A stretch of DNA of 64,000 bases from Marinobacter aromaticivorans (GTDB taxonomy: Bacteria > Pseudomonadota > Gammaproteobacteria > Pseudomonadales > Oleiphilaceae): NCBI RefSeq assembly GCF_002806975.1, contig NZ_NIHD01000006.1:62001-126000 (forward strand), read 5' to 3'. The position numbers were made by a program, and so were the translations under genes. This document shows, piece by piece, positions 26,693 through 36,723 of the stretch. Positions within the stretch are counted from its first letter, which is position 1, and every line of letters starts with the position of its first letter. Under the pieces are notes generated by a model, which made no database searches, was not told where the DNA came from, and was given only the letters and a program-made list of their open reading frames with translations.

Positions 26693-27567
26693 ACGATAGC
26701 CAGAAGCGCCCTGGCGGCATTGCCTGGCTGTCTGCCGGTCAGGCCGATACCCCCGAGAACGCGGGTGACCGGCTGGCCCGCATTGGGGCCTTTCGTTACC
26801 ACGCCTTCCAGTACTTTCAGGCTTTCGTCCACCATCCGCAGTGGCAGCACACTCCAGCCAAGGCCAACGCTGGTCATCATTTTCAGGGTTTCGAGGTAAT
26901 TGGTGGGCATTTGTGGGTGCAGCGGCAGGTTTTCCTCCAGAAACAGACGGCTGATCACCCTGTAGGTTGATGTTGTTGTGTCGGGGAGCAAGGCGGGATG
27001 CCCGGCCAGATCGGCCAGTCGCGGACTGTCCAGTTCGGCCAGGGGGTGGTCTTTGCCCACTACAAAGGCCATGGGGTCTGGCCACTGTGCGAACACGTGA
27101 AAGCTGGCAGGCATGCTGTCGCTCAGCGTGACAAAAGCCAGTTCGGCATTGCGTTTTCGCATTTGTTCGTAGGCTGCATCGGATTCCATGAACTGCAGGT
27201 TGATGGCCACGTGTGGGTGCTCGCGTTTGAACCGTCGCAGCCATTTTGGCAGATGATGAAGGCCTATATGGTGGCTGGCGATGATGAGGAGTTCACCTTC
27301 TATGAGGCTGGAGTCCGGCGAGAGGGCAATACGGGCGTTGTGGATTTCGTCGAGAATTTTGCGCGCATGGGGCAGAAGGCGGCTGCCGGATTCAGTGAGG
27401 CGCAGCTGGCGCTGGCTTCGGTCCACCAGCGTTGTACCCAGCTGGTTTTCCAGTGTGGCCAGGCGCTTGCTGATGGCCGGCTGTGTGATATGCAGTAACT
27501 CGGCAGCTTCCGAAAACGAGCCCTGGTCGACGATGGTAAGAAAGGCCTTGAGTGCGTTTGAATCCAC
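26665..27567 (-). CDS. LysR-family transcriptional regulator
   Basis: 300 residues from a GTG start with AGGAA 8 bases upstream. N-terminal winged helix-turn-helix (about 17-40, FSEAAELLHITQPAISKRLATLE) and a substrate-binding domain. It is divergent from leuCDB with a 153-base shared region, the usual position of a LysR-type regulator of the leu genes in pseudomonads, so control of leuCDB is a reasonable inference; the effector is unknown. Its 3' end overlaps the MFS gene tail to tail. Confidence 0.9.
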   Translation of the reverse strand: MDSNALKAFLTIVDQGSFSEAAELLHITQPAISKRLATLENQLGTTLVDRSQRQLRLTESGSRLLPHARKILDEIHNARIALSPDSSLIEGELLIIASHHIGLHHLPKWLRRFKREHPHVAINLQFMESDAAYEQMRKRNAELAFVTLSDSMPASFHVFAQWPDPMAFVVGKDHPLAELDSPRLADLAGHPALLPDTTTSTYRVISRLFLEENLPLHPQMPTNYLETLKMMTSVGLGWSVLPLRMVDESLKVLEGVVTKGPNAGQPVTRVLGGIGLTGRQPGNAARALLAIVQDEEEGSE

Positions 27568-27645
27568 GGTTTTTTATTCCTGCGATGCTTTATCTGAAAA
27601 GGCTATCCCATAACACACTGGAATGCCATGAATGAAAAACATGAA

Positions 27646-27675
27646 TTGCAGTTATCTTTTGCCCGGCGGTATGAT
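27646..27675 (+). promoter_or_regulatory. Candidate sigma-70 promoter of leuCDB
   Basis: TTGCAG (27646-27651) and TATGAT (27670-27675) with 18-base spacing, 45 bases before leuC. Just upstream CATGAAT occurs twice (27627-27633, 27640-27646) and TTAT...ATAA flanks 27589-27612, possible LysR regulator sites. Confidence 0.5.
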
Positions 27676-27720
27676 GGGGGATGGCATTCAAACTGCACCT
27701 CCGGAAAATGAGAGAGAATC

Positions 27721-29157
27721 ATGGCGGGTAAGACCTTATACGACAAATTGTGGGACGATCACCTGGTCAAACAGAGAGATGACGGTTCTGCACTGATTTA
27801 CATTGATCGCCACTTGTTGCACGAAGTGACGTCGCCCCAGGCGTTCGAGGGGCTGCGACTGGCCGGGCGCAAGCCATGGCGTATTGATGCCAACCTGGCA
27901 ACGCCGGACCACAACGTTCCAACCACGGATCGCGACAAGGGTATCGACGGTATTGTTGACCCGGTTTCCCGCACTCAGGTGGAAACGCTGGGCAAAAACT
28001 GTGATGAGTTCGGGATTCTTGAATTCAAAATCAAGGACAAGCGCCAGGGTATCGTACATGTGATCGGGCCGGAGCAGGGCGCAACCCTGCCAGGCATGAC
28101 CATTGTTTGCGGCGACTCCCATACCTCTACCCACGGGGCGTTCGGCTGCCTTGCCCATGGCATTGGCACATCGGAAGTGGAGCATGTGCTGGCAACCCAG
28201 TGCCTGGTGCAGCAGAAAATGAAAAACATGCTGGTGAAGGTAAACGGCCAGCTTGGCGAAGGTGTGACCGGAAAAGACGTGGTCCTGGCTATTATTGGCA
28301 AAATCGGTACCGCCGGCGGCACAGGTTATGCCATCGAATTCGGCGGGGAGGCCATTCAGAACCTGAGTATGGAAGGCCGCATGACCATCTGTAATATGGC
28401 CATCGAGGCCGGTGCCCGGGTGGGCATGGTTGCTGTGGACGGCACCACCATCGACTACGTGAAAGGCCGCCCGTTCGCACCCAAGGGCGAAACCTGGGAT
28501 GCTGCCGTTAAATACTGGCGAACCCTGCACAGTGATCTTGATGCACAGTTTGACAAGGTGGTTGAATTTGACGGCTCAGAGATCCTGCCACAGGTAAGCT
28601 GGGGCACGTCGCCGGAAATGGTGGCGGATATTACCGGTGCTGTGCCGGATCCTGCCAAAGAAGAAGATCCCATCAAGCGCGAAGGCATTGAGCGGGCACT
28701 GAAGTACATGGGCCTGAAGCCGAACCAGGCAATCACGGACATCAAACTGGACAGGGTGTTTATCGGTTCCTGTACCAACAGTCGTATTGAAGATTTGCGG
28801 GAGGCAGCCGCTGTGGTCAAGGGGCGCAAAGTGGCCGATAGCCTCAAGCAGGCCATGGTTGTCCCGGGTTCCGGTCTGGTGAAAGAGCAGGCTGAAGCCG
28901 AAGGGCTGGACCGGATTTTTGTTGAAGCAGGTCTTGAATGGCGTGACCCCGGTTGCTCCATGTGCCTGGCCATGAACGCCGATAAACTGGGGCAGGGCGA
29001 GCACTGTGCCTCTACCTCCAACCGCAACTTTGAAGGCCGGCAGGGCTTTGGTGGGCGCACGCACCTGGTGAGCCCGGCCATGGCCGCTGCCGCGGCGGTA
29101 GCTGGCCATTTCGTTGATGTTCGTGAACTGCTTAACCCTGCCACAGGAGAGAACTGA
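27721..29157 (+). CDS. leuC: LeuC, 3-isopropylmalate dehydratase large subunit
   Basis: 478 residues. With LeuD it isomerises 2-isopropylmalate to 3-isopropylmalate in leucine synthesis. [4Fe-4S] ligands C351 (GSCTNSR), C412 and C415 (DPGCSMCLA) are all present; [12 protein letters not shown] and the [14 protein letters not shown] start are standard. Three bases separate it from leuD. First gene of leuCDB, under a likely LysR-type control. Confidence 0.97.
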   Translation: MAGKTLYDKLWDDHLVKQRDDGSALIYIDRHLLHEVTSPQAFEGLRLAGRKPWRIDANLATPDHNVPTTDRDKGIDGIVDPVSRTQVETLGKNCDEFGILEFKIKDKRQGIVHVIGPEQGATLPGMTIVCGDSHTSTHGAFGCLAHGIGTSEVEHVLATQCLVQQKMKNMLVKVNGQLGEGVTGKDVVLAIIGKIGTAGGTGYAIEFGGEAIQNLSMEGRMTICNMAIEAGARVGMVAVDGTTIDYVKGRPFAPKGETWDAAVKYWRTLHSDLDAQFDKVVEFDGSEILPQVSWGTSPEMVADITGAVPDPAKEEDPIKREGIERALKYMGLKPNQAITDIKLDRVFIGSCTNSRIEDLREAAAVVKGRKVADSLKQAMVVPGSGLVKEQAEAEGLDRIFVEAGLEWRDPGCSMCLAMNADKLGQGEHCASTSNRNFEGRQGFGGRTHLVSPAMAAAAAVAGHFVDVRELLNPATGEN

Positions 29158-29160
29158 ACC

Positions 29161-29808
29161 ATGCGCGCATTTACGCAACACCAGGGCCTGGTGGCCCCCA
29201 TGGACCGTTCCAATGTGGATACGGACATGATTATTCCCAAACAGTTTCTGAAATCCATCAAGCGCACGGGCTTTGGCCCGAACCTGTTTGATGAACTGCG
29301 TTACCTGGACGAAGGCAAACCGGATCAGGACAGCTCGCAAAGGCCGCTGAACCCGGATTTTGTGCTTAATCAGCCCCGCTATCAGGGTGCCAGTATTCTG
29401 TTGGCGCGGAGTAACTTTGGTTGTGGCTCCAGCCGTGAGCACGCTCCTTGGGCACTTGATGATTACGGATTCCGGGTAATTATTGCACCGAGCTTTGCGG
29501 ATATTTTTTACAATAACTGCTTTAAGAACGGTCTGCTACCCATTGTTCTTGAAGAAAAAATAGTAGATCAGTTGTTCCGGGAGGCTGAAGCCGAAGAAGG
29601 TTATCAGCTGTCGGTGGATCTGGACGCAAAAACCGTAACCACACCATCCGGTGAGTCTTTCAGTTTCGATGTGGATGACTTCCGCCGGCACTGCCTGCTC
29701 AATGGTCTCGATGATATCGGGGTGACCCTGGAGGATGCCGAGCTGATCAAGGCTTATGAAGATCAGCGTCGTCAGACAGCGCCCTGGCTGTTTGGTGCAG
29801 GCCAGTAA
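29161..29808 (+). CDS. leuD: LeuD, 3-isopropylmalate dehydratase small subunit
   Basis: 215 residues, usual length. Swivelling domain of the aconitase-type isomerase. Family segments: [16 protein letters not shown] near the start, [15 protein letters not shown], and [15 protein letters not shown]. Forms a heterodimer with LeuC. The gap of 91 bases to leuB holds competing short dyads (GGCGAGT/ACTCGCC and CCGGG/CCCGG) but no U-tract, so read-through to leuB is likely. Confidence 0.97.
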   Translation: MRAFTQHQGLVAPMDRSNVDTDMIIPKQFLKSIKRTGFGPNLFDELRYLDEGKPDQDSSQRPLNPDFVLNQPRYQGASILLARSNFGCGSSREHAPWALDDYGFRVIIAPSFADIFYNNCFKNGLLPIVLEEKIVDQLFREAEAEEGYQLSVDLDAKTVTTPSGESFSFDVDDFRRHCLLNGLDDIGVTLEDAELIKAYEDQRRQTAPWLFGAGQ

Positions 29809-29899
29809 TTACACATCAGGCCGGGTTGGCGGCGAGTCACCCGGTATTGCTTAACTCGCCGGGTCATGCGCCCGGTAACAGGAAAACTGGAAACATCTC

Positions 29900-30973
29900 A
29901 TGTCCCGAACTGTTCTTCTTCTGCCGGGCGACGGCATAGGCCCGGAAATTGTTGCAGAGGCTGAAAGGATTCTGCACGCCGTTAACGAAAAGTTTGATCT
30001 GCAGCTCAGGTTCGAGTCCGGCCTGGTGGGCGGTGCAGCCCTGGACGATGCAGACACCCCGTTACCCGAGGATACTCTCTCGAAGGCCACGAAAGCGGAT
30101 GCAATCCTGCTGGGGGCAGTTGGTGGCCCCAAATGGGATGGCCTGCCTATGGCAAAACGCCCGGAAAAGGGCCTGCTGGGCCTGCGATCGAAGCTGGAGC
30201 TGTTTGCAAACCTGCGCCCAGCGGTTCTGTACCCGCAACTGGCTTCGGCATCCTCCCTCAAGCCGGAGGTGGTTTCCGGCCTGGATATCATGATCGTGCG
30301 TGAGCTTACCGGCGGTATCTATTTCGGCCAGCCGCGGGGTGTTCGCGAACTGGAAAATGGGGAGCGTCAGGGTTACAACACTTACGCCTACACAGAATCC
30401 GAAATCCGGCGCATTGGCAGGGTTGCCTTTGAGGCCGCACAACAGCGCGGTAAAAAACTCTGCTCCGTCGATAAGGCAAACGTACTGGAAGTGACCGTGT
30501 TGTGGCGGGAAATCATGAATGATCTCAAGCGTGAGTACCCCGACGTTGAGCTATCCCACATGTACGTCGACAACGCTGCCATGCAACTGGTTCGTGCGCC
30601 CAAACAGTTTGATGTGATTGTGACTGGCAACATGTTTGGTGATATTCTTTCAGATGAAGCCGCCATGCTTACTGGCTCAATTGGCATGTTGCCGTCGGCT
30701 TCGCTGAACTCTGAAAAGCAGGGTATGTACGAGCCTTGCCACGGGTCAGCACCGGATATCGCTGGTAAGGGTATCGCCAACCCGCTGGCAACGATCATCA
30801 GCGCTGCCATGATGCTGCGGTACAGCCTTGAGGAAGAAAAAGCGGCTGCCGCCATTGAAGCGGCTGTAAACAAGGTACTGGACCAGGGGTTGCGCACGGC
30901 TGATATCATGTCGGAAGGTGGTACCCGTGTTTCCACCCGTGAGATGGGCGACGCGGTACTGGCTGCCCTGTAA
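29900..30973 (+). CDS. leuB: LeuB, 3-isopropylmalate dehydrogenase
   Basis: 357 residues. NAD-dependent oxidative decarboxylation to 2-oxoisocaproate. Visible: [11 protein letters not shown] at the start, the substrate segment [10 protein letters not shown], the tyrosine-containing [16 protein letters not shown], and the NAD-binding [16 protein letters not shown] precedes the ATG. Third gene of the leu cluster, followed by asd as in pseudomonads. Confidence 0.97.
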   Translation: MSRTVLLLPGDGIGPEIVAEAERILHAVNEKFDLQLRFESGLVGGAALDDADTPLPEDTLSKATKADAILLGAVGGPKWDGLPMAKRPEKGLLGLRSKLELFANLRPAVLYPQLASASSLKPEVVSGLDIMIVRELTGGIYFGQPRGVRELENGERQGYNTYAYTESEIRRIGRVAFEAAQQRGKKLCSVDKANVLEVTVLWREIMNDLKREYPDVELSHMYVDNAAMQLVRAPKQFDVIVTGNMFGDILSDEAAMLTGSIGMLPSASLNSEKQGMYEPCHGSAPDIAGKGIANPLATIISAAMMLRYSLEEEKAAAAIEAAVNKVLDQGLRTADIMSEGGTRVSTREMGDAVLAAL

Positions 30974-31099
30974 ACAGAGGCATTACATTGACAATTTCCC
31001 CCGACAGCAACGCGATGCGGTTGCTGCGGGCCCATTCATCCTGTCCCTGCCAGCGATAAAGGTTGAGGGCGGGCATAAAACGAGGTTCAAAGGTCGCAC

Positions 31100-32215
31100 A
31101 TGAAGCGAGTTGGACTTGTAGGTTGGCGCGGTATGGTGGGCTCTGTCCTCATGCAGCGCATGCGCGAAGAAAACGATTTTGCAGATATCGATCCGGTATT
31201 CTTTTCCACCTCCCAGACTGGCCAGCCAGCTCCGGACGTGGGAAAAGAAGGCGTGCCACTGCTGCAGGATGCGTTCGATATCGAAACCCTTAAAACCCTG
31301 GATGTGGTGCTGACCTGTCAGGGTGGCGATTACACCAATGCGGTTTACCAGAAACTGCGTGATGCGGGCTGGGAAGGCTACTGGATTGATGCGGCTTCTG
31401 CGCTGCGCATGGCCGACCATTCCGTTATTGTTCTGGACCCGGTGAACCGCAACGTAATTGACGCTGCGCTCGATAGCGGAGTCAAGGATTACATTGGTGG
31501 TAACTGCACGGTCAGCCTGATGATGCTTGCCCTGGGCGGGCTGCTGGAGCAGGACCTGATTGAGTGGGTAACTCCCATGACCTACCAGGCTGCGTCCGGT
31601 TCCGGCGCGCAGAATATGCGTGAACTGCTTAACCAGATGGGCGAGCTCAGCCGTAGTGTCAGTGAAGAACTGGCAAGCCCGTCTTCGGCAATTCTGGACA
31701 TCGACCGCAAGGTGACGGAAACCATGCGTTCCGACGGCTTTCCCACCGAGCATTTCCAGGTACCCCTGGCAGGCAGTCTTATTCCGTTTATCGACAAGCA
31801 GCTTGATAACGGCATGAGCAAGGAAGAGTGGAAAGCGGGTGTTGAAACCAACAAGATCCTGGGGCGCTCAGGGAACCCGATTCCCATTGACGGGATCTGT
31901 GTGCGGATTGGTGCCATGCGCTCCCACAGTCAGGCGCTGACCATCAAACTGAAGAAAGATCTGCCTGTTGCCGAGATTGAATCCATTCTGGCGAAAGCGA
32001 ACGACTGGGTAAAAGTTATTCCCAACGATCGCGATGCCACAATCGAAGAGCTGACACCAGCCAAGGTAACCGGCACCTTGAGTGTGCCCATTGGGCGAAT
32101 CCGCAAATTGGCCATGGGGCCGGAATATATTTCGGCATTTACCGTGGGTGACCAGCTTCTGTGGGGAGCCGCTGAACCCCTGCGCCGCATGTTACGGATT
32201 CTGCAGGAGCGTTAA
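31100..32215 (+). CDS. asd: Asd, aspartate-semialdehyde dehydrogenase
   Basis: 371 residues. Reduces aspartyl phosphate to the semialdehyde, the branch point to lysine/diaminopimelate, methionine and threonine. NADP-binding start [14 protein letters not shown], catalytic C136 in GGNCTVSLM, and the later [18 protein letters not shown] with catalytic histidine. Length and motifs place it in the Gram-negative (E. coli/Pseudomonas) type. A 126-base gap from leuB contains TTGACA (30988-30993) and a weak dyad CAGCAAC/GTTGCTG (31005-31026); a strong terminator follows at 32274. Confidence 0.97.
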   Translation: MKRVGLVGWRGMVGSVLMQRMREENDFADIDPVFFSTSQTGQPAPDVGKEGVPLLQDAFDIETLKTLDVVLTCQGGDYTNAVYQKLRDAGWEGYWIDAASALRMADHSVIVLDPVNRNVIDAALDSGVKDYIGGNCTVSLMMLALGGLLEQDLIEWVTPMTYQAASGSGAQNMRELLNQMGELSRSVSEELASPSSAILDIDRKVTETMRSDGFPTEHFQVPLAGSLIPFIDKQLDNGMSKEEWKAGVETNKILGRSGNPIPIDGICVRIGAMRSHSQALTIKLKKDLPVAEIESILAKANDWVKVIPNDRDATIEELTPAKVTGTLSVPIGRIRKLAMGPEYISAFTVGDQLLWGAAEPLRRMLRILQER

Positions 32216-32273
32216 GAAATGTTACACAGAGGCAATTAATGCCAACTGTGTCCGGTTTCGGGAAGCCGGTTCG

Positions 32274-32303
32274 GGGGCGGAGGCTGATTTCAGGCTCCGC
32301 CCC
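32274..32303 (+). terminator. Terminator of asd
   Basis: GGGGCGGAG (32274-32282) pairs with CTCCGCCCC (32295-32303), then TGTTATTTTC. Strong 9-bp GC stem with a T-rich but interrupted tail. Confidence 0.75.
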
Positions 32304-32375
32304 TGTTATTTTCAGGAGTACTAAGGAGTTCCGTGCAACTGATAAATAAATGGTGCAAGGATTGCATCTGATTGA

Positions 32376-32397
32376 TTGATAAAACGGGTTTTATCAA
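32376..32397. repeat. AT-rich palindrome upstream of fimV
   Basis: TTGATAAAAC and GTTTTATCAA form perfect 10-bp arms around GG; outer ATTG (32371-32374) and CAAT (32398-32401) extend it with one bulged base. Looks more like a protein-binding operator than a terminator. Confidence 0.5.
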
Positions 32398-32479
32398 CAA
32401 TACTTGCCGGACTGAAAATTGATAGCGTGACATATTAAATCAGAATTATTCGGGCGCAATTCTCCTGCCTCACAAGATT

Positions 32480-32494
32480 CTGTTTTAAAAACAG
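32480..32494. repeat. Second palindrome in the fimV leader
   Basis: CTGTTTT-A-AAAACAG, perfect 7-bp arms, 32 bases before the fimV ATG. Could be an operator or a small leader hairpin. Confidence 0.4.
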
Positions 32495-32526
32495 TCAAGA
32501 ATAACGGGGACTGGAAAGGAAAAAGC

Positions 32527-35500
32527 ATGAAGGTACGCAAGCTTGCGGTTGCACTGGCTCTGGCGGGAGGTCTGGGATCCGGCGTCGCTCAAGCCCTCGG
32601 GCTGGGTGAGATTGAACTTCAGTCCTATCTGAATGAGCCGATGGAAGCGGAAATCGTTCTGCCGCAAAGCCGGGGCGTTGATCCCGGTGATGTGTTTGTG
32701 AATGTAGCGCCGCCGAAAGCTTACGAGAGGCTTGGGCTGCAGCGGGACCGGTTTGTTGGCAAACTTCGTTTCGACGTAACTACGAGCCCGGATGGCAGCC
32801 TGGTGGTGAATGTGTCCTCCCGTGAGCCACTGCGAGAGCCGTACCTCAATTTCCTGCTGGAACTGACCTGGCCTAACGGCCGGTTGATGCGTGAATACGC
32901 GGTTCTGGTGGATCCCCCGGTCTATGCTGAAGAATCAGGTATTACAGAGCAGGTGCGTGCACCTTCCAGTGCGCCGGCCGCTCAGTCCCGGCCAGCCACT
33001 GCTGACCGCAGCGCCGAGTCGATGCGACGCCAGGCCAGGGTGGAGCAGTCCCGGAGCAGTGGTTACCGCTCAGACACTTTTGGCCCTACAGGCGCGTCTG
33101 ACACGCTCTGGACGATTGCATCTGCCGTTCGCCCGGATGACAGCCTGTCCATGCAACAGGTCATGCTGGCCCTTCAGGATCTGAATCCGGACGCCTTTAT
33201 TGGTAACAACATCAACCGCCTTAAGCGTGGGGAAATACTGCGTGTTCCAACCGTAGAACAGATTCGCAGCCGCAGTCGGGCCGAGGCAACCCGGGTGGTT
33301 GCCCTGCAGAATGAGGAGTTCCAGCAGCCCAGGCGCACTGTTGACGCCACGCCTGCCCGGCAGCCGGAGGCCGGAGACACAGGCGGAGCCCGCGCAGGTG
33401 GTGACGAGCTCAGGCTTCTGGTTGCAGACAATGAAGGTGGCCGCAGCGAAACGGAAAGTGGCTCTGCCGGCGGTGACAGCCAGTTGGCCGGTGGCGTTGA
33501 TGCCGGTACGGCGGTCATCATGGAAGAACTGGAAAGTGCTCGCCGGGAGAATGACGAGCTCAACAGCCGGGTTGATGACCTTCAGGATCAGGTAAAAACC
33601 CTGCAGCGTTTGCTTGAACTGAAAAACACCCAGCTTGCCGAGATGCAGCAGGGTGTCGCAGCGGGCGATGCAGCGCCGCAAGCAACACCGCCGGCGGAGG
33701 AAGGCACTGCGCCGGATGATACCGCAGCAACTGCCACTCCGGCAGGCGAAGAAGTTGCAGCAACTGAAGACGGTAGCATTGAGGCTGAATCTGCGCCTGA
33801 AGATGGCGGCGCCATGGCAGAATCGGCGGGTGAGACGCCTGCAGATGCAGATTTGGCCGCTGTAGGAACCAATCAGGAGGATATGCCCGGGGCAGGCACT
33901 GCTGAGGCTGAGGCTGATGCTCAAGCCGCGGAAGAAGCGGCAGAACCCGAGGGCGTGCAGGAAAGTCCGGGCGAGACCGCTGCGACCGATATGGAAGCAG
34001 CCACGGATGATACGGCTACCGCCCAGGAAGATACCGCACAGCCGCCGGTAATCACTGAGGCACCGGACGCCAGGGTGCAACCGAAACCCGAACCCGCAGC
34101 GGAGAAGGGCTTCCCCGGCAACCTGATTGATGCCATCACCGGCAACATAATCTATCAGATCGCACTTGGTGGCGGCTTGGTCGTTCTTCTGCTCCTGCTT
34201 CTGCTTCTTGCCCGGCGCAACGCCAACCGCGAGAAAGCCTTCTATGAGCAGTTGAACAACGAACCGGATGCGCCTGATGATACCTTCGACCTGAGTCTCG
34301 AAGACGATGAGCCGGCACACAGCGGCGTTGTCAATGGTGACGCTCTGGAAGAGGCGAAAGCCTACCTGGCCTACGGTCGTTACGAAGAGGCGGCCCAGGT
34401 TCTGGAAACAGCTATTTCCCGGGAGCCAAGCCGCACGGATCTGCGCCTGAAACTTCTAGGTGTTTACGCAGATAACCAGGACCGCGACTCGTTCGAGAAG
34501 CAGTATGGCGAAATACAGACCCTGGGTGATGACGAAGCCATTGCCGAGGCTACCGATCTTCGTGGGCGCCTGGAAGAGGCGGAGTCGATGCCGAGCATTG
34601 ACGATCTCGAATCGCAACTGCGCTCAACGTCCTTTGGCGAAGAGTCTGGAACGTCTGTGTCTGATGAAACCCTGGCTGACCAGTATGACGCCGAGCGTGA
34701 AGAGCAGGTTGAGAATGAATTTGGTGATTTTGACTCGGACCTGAGCGACTTTGAACTTGATACCCTGGAAGAGGCAGAAGCCGCTGCGGACACCAGGGCC
34801 TCAGATGAGGAAGAAGAAAAAGACAAAAAGACCGCTGACGACATGATCGAATACGATCTGTCGGGCATCGAGATGCCGGAGGCTGATGACGCTGACTCAA
34901 CAGAGACTGCGTCCGGGGAGGAAGATTTTTCCTCCCTTGAAATCGATCTGGATGAGCCAGAGGAGCCACTGGAAGAGCCATTAACCGGGGCTGCTGATGA
35001 ATCGTCAGAACCGGAAGCAGAAACCGAAGGCGGAGAATTCGATTCGCTCGATGAGTCCTTCCTGGACGAGCTGGATGCCGAGCTGGACAAGGTAGCCGGC
35101 GAGGAAGATGAGCTTGGGGGAGCCGAAATGGAAGAATCCACGCTCGATGATCTTGAGCTGGATGTGTCCGATGAGGATCTCGCTTTGATGGAGGAGTTCT
35201 CGGATTCAGCCGACTCTGCAAATGCCAGCTCGGAGGATGATGAGCTTTCTCTGGACGATGAGCTTGAGCTTGAAGATACGCTGCGCGAAAGTGAGCTCAT
35301 GGGTGAGAGCGACACGGCAAGCCCGGAACAGGAGATTGCCGGAGAGGAAGAGCTGGCAAATCTGGACGATCTTGATGAACTCGACCTCGACTCGCTGGAT
35401 GGTTTGATCGAAGAGCCGGAAGCCAATCTGCAGGATGACGAACTGCCGGTAGCCTCCGACGAGGTCCAGGAAGATGGACCTGCGAAATCATCGCTGGATG

Positions 35501-35706
35501 ATATCGGTGAAAACGAGCTTGGCGATGATGACGACTTCGATTTCCTGGCGGGAACCGATGAAGCAGCAACCAAGCTGGATCTGGCGCGGGCCTATATCGA
35601 GATGGGAGATAATGATGGTGCCCGTGATATTCTTGAAGAAGTAGCCCTTGAGGGCGACGATGAGCAGAAAGTGGAAGCTCAGGAGTTGCTTAAAAATATG
35701 TCCTGA
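32527..35706 (+). CDS. fimV: FimV, polar inner-membrane scaffold / pilus assembly protein
   Basis: 1059 residues. Signal peptide (KLAVALALAGGLGSGVAQA), the FimV N-terminal domain with a family-specific LysM-like segment (about 190-245, DTLWTIASAV... NRLKRGEILRVPT), a coiled coil (about 335-375), a low-complexity acidic Ala/Glu/Thr region, one membrane helix at about 540-562 (IALGGGLVVLLLLLLLLARR), TPR-like helices, a very acidic stretch rich in DD/EE/ED (about 700-1005), and the conserved FimV C-terminal TPR motif (TKLDLARAYIEMGD... AQELLKNM). In Pseudomonas it binds peptidoglycan, supports the PilMNOPQ complex and cAMP signalling and marks the pole. Confidence 0.95.
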   Translation: MKVRKLAVALALAGGLGSGVAQALGLGEIELQSYLNEPMEAEIVLPQSRGVDPGDVFVNVAPPKAYERLGLQRDRFVGKLRFDVTTSPDGSLVVNVSSREPLREPYLNFLLELTWPNGRLMREYAVLVDPPVYAEESGITEQVRAPSSAPAAQSRPATADRSAESMRRQARVEQSRSSGYRSDTFGPTGASDTLWTIASAVRPDDSLSMQQVMLALQDLNPDAFIGNNINRLKRGEILRVPTVEQIRSRSRAEATRVVALQNEEFQQPRRTVDATPARQPEAGDTGGARAGGDELRLLVADNEGGRSETESGSAGGDSQLAGGVDAGTAVIMEELESARRENDELNSRVDDLQDQVKTLQRLLELKNTQLAEMQQGVAAGDAAPQATPPAEEGTAPDDTAATATPAGEEVAATEDGSIEAESAPEDGGAMAESAGETPADADLAAVGTNQEDMPGAGTAEAEADAQAAEEAAEPEGVQESPGETAATDMEAATDDTATAQEDTAQPPVITEAPDARVQPKPEPAAEKGFPGNLIDAITGNIIYQIALGGGLVVLLLLLLLLARRNANREKAFYEQLNNEPDAPDDTFDLSLEDDEPAHSGVVNGDALEEAKAYLAYGRYEEAAQVLETAISREPSRTDLRLKLLGVYADNQDRDSFEKQYGEIQTLGDDEAIAEATDLRGRLEEAESMPSIDDLESQLRSTSFGEESGTSVSDETLADQYDAEREEQVENEFGDFDSDLSDFELDTLEEAEAAADTRASDEEEEKDKKTADDMIEYDLSGIEMPEADDADSTETASGEEDFSSLEIDLDEPEEPLEEPLTGAADESSEPEAETEGGEFDSLDESFLDELDAELDKVAGEEDELGGAEMEESTLDDLELDVSDEDLALMEEFSDSADSANASSEDDELSLDDELELEDTLRESELMGESDTASPEQEIAGEEELANLDDLDELDLDSLDGLIEEPEANLQDDELPVASDEVQEDGPAKSSLDDIGENELGDDDDFDFLAGTDEAATKLDLARAYIEMGDNDGARDILEEVALEGDDEQKVEAQELLKNMS

Positions 35707-35736
35707 TCCGCTATAATCGGATAACAGAGGCAACAG

Positions 35737-35785
35737 GCGCCGGTCGCCGGGATTTGTCCCGGTATTCAGCCGGCGCTTTGTTTTT
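35737..35785 (+). terminator. Composite terminator between fimV and truA
   Basis: Outer stem GCGCCGG/CCGGCGC (35737-35743 with 35770-35776) encloses an inner stem CCGGGA/TCCCGG (35747-35762), then TTTGTTTTT (35777-35785). A TATAAT (35712-35717) lies just before it, so it could also act on a short leader transcript for truA. Confidence 0.8.
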
Positions 35786-35811
35786 ACAGCAACACTTTTC
35801 CGGATTTACAT

Positions 35812-36723
35812 TTGTTTCTTCACCCCCAGGAACTTACAACAGACAATGCCATCGGTGGCGGCCGGGTTGCTTTGGCTTTCGAATACGATGGCCGCCATTT
35901 TCATGGCTGGCAACTTCAGAAGTCCGGAGTGCGCTCGGTGGAGGCGGAGCTTGCCAGAGCCGTGGCGCAAGTGGCTGATCATTCAGTGGATCTGGTCTGC
36001 GCAGGGCGCACGGATGCCGGGGTCCATGCAAGCTACCAGATAGCGCATTTTGAAACTTCCTCCGTTCGTAACCTGCGCTCATGGGTTATGGGCATTAATA
36101 CCGCCTTGCCATTCGATATTGCCGTGCATTGGGCAGGTAATTGCGTTGATGACTTTCATGCACGTTTTTCCGCCATTTACCGGCGTTATCGCTATGTTAT
36201 CTACAACAGCCCGGTCAGGCCCGGGATTCAGCGGGGCCAGGTAAGCTGGACGTTTCGCCCGCTTGATGCACAATGCATGCATAATGCGGCTCAGGCACTT
36301 GTTGGTGAGCACGATTTTTCCTCATTCCGTGCTGCCGGTTGCCAGTCCCGGACACCTGTGCGTTTTCTGGAGCGGATCAAGGTAACCCGTAAGGGCCAGT
36401 TCGTCGTAATTGATGTGCAGGCCAACGCTTTTCTGCACCACATGGTTCGGAATATAGCCGGGGCGCTGATGGCCGTAGGTACTGGAAAGCAGCCGTCATC
36501 ATGGATTCATGACATACTGCTGGCGAAAGATCGCACCCTTGCCGGAGTCACCGCACCGCCCCATGGCTTGTATCTGGTCGATGTCGGATATCCTGAAGCC
36601 TGCGGTCTGCCAGCCGCGGAATGCGGCCCCGGGTTTCTGAGGCCCTGGTTCAGCCAGGCCGAGAACAGGCCGGTTGCCCCTACACATATTCATCCGAAAC
36701 AGAAGCCGGTACAGGTATCATGA
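35812..36723 (+). CDS. truA: TruA, tRNA pseudouridine(38-40) synthase
   Basis: 303 residues. Isomerises uridines 38-40 in tRNA anticodon arms. Catalytic D68 in [11 protein letters not shown], preceded by [14 protein letters not shown], and FLHHMVRN in the C-terminal half. The only usable start in frame is TTG at 35812, and the ribosome-binding site before it is poor; compared with E. coli, D68 instead of D60 gives about eight extra residues, consistent with this start. It lies after a terminator, so it must have its own promoter or rely on read-through. Its stop overlaps the trpF ATG (ATGA). Confidence 0.93.
   Translation: MFLHPQELTTDNAIGGGRVALAFEYDGRHFHGWQLQKSGVRSVEAELARAVAQVADHSVDLVCAGRTDAGVHASYQIAHFETSSVRNLRSWVMGINTALPFDIAVHWAGNCVDDFHARFSAIYRRYRYVIYNSPVRPGIQRGQVSWTFRPLDAQCMHNAAQALVGEHDFSSFRAAGCQSRTPVRFLERIKVTRKGQFVVIDVQANAFLHHMVRNIAGALMAVGTGKQPSSWIHDILLAKDRTLAGVTAPPHGLYLVDVGYPEACGLPAAECGPGFLRPWFSQAENRPVAPTHIHPKQKPVQVS

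Larger units (their letters stand above)
32216..32526. other. 311-base asd-fimV intergenic region
   Basis: No gene seen. It holds an imperfect dyad (CCGGTTTC/GAAGCCGG, about 32252-32269), the asd terminator, an AT-rich palindrome at 32376-32397 and a second at 32480-32494, and the fimV ribosome-binding site GGAAAGGA before 32527. The 120 bases before fimV are AT-rich, as a promoter would be, but no convincing -35/-10 pair was found. Confidence 0.5.

Noticed and set aside
29809..29899. Dyads in the leuD-leuB gap as a terminator or leucine attenuator
   Set aside because: No U-tract and no leucine-rich leader peptide; leuB is the expected operon continuation.
33070..35573. 416- and 369-codon minus-strand frames, one extremely serine-rich
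   Set aside because: Mirror of the acidic FimV region: GAT/GAA/GAG codons read backwards give serine-rich text. Not a gene.
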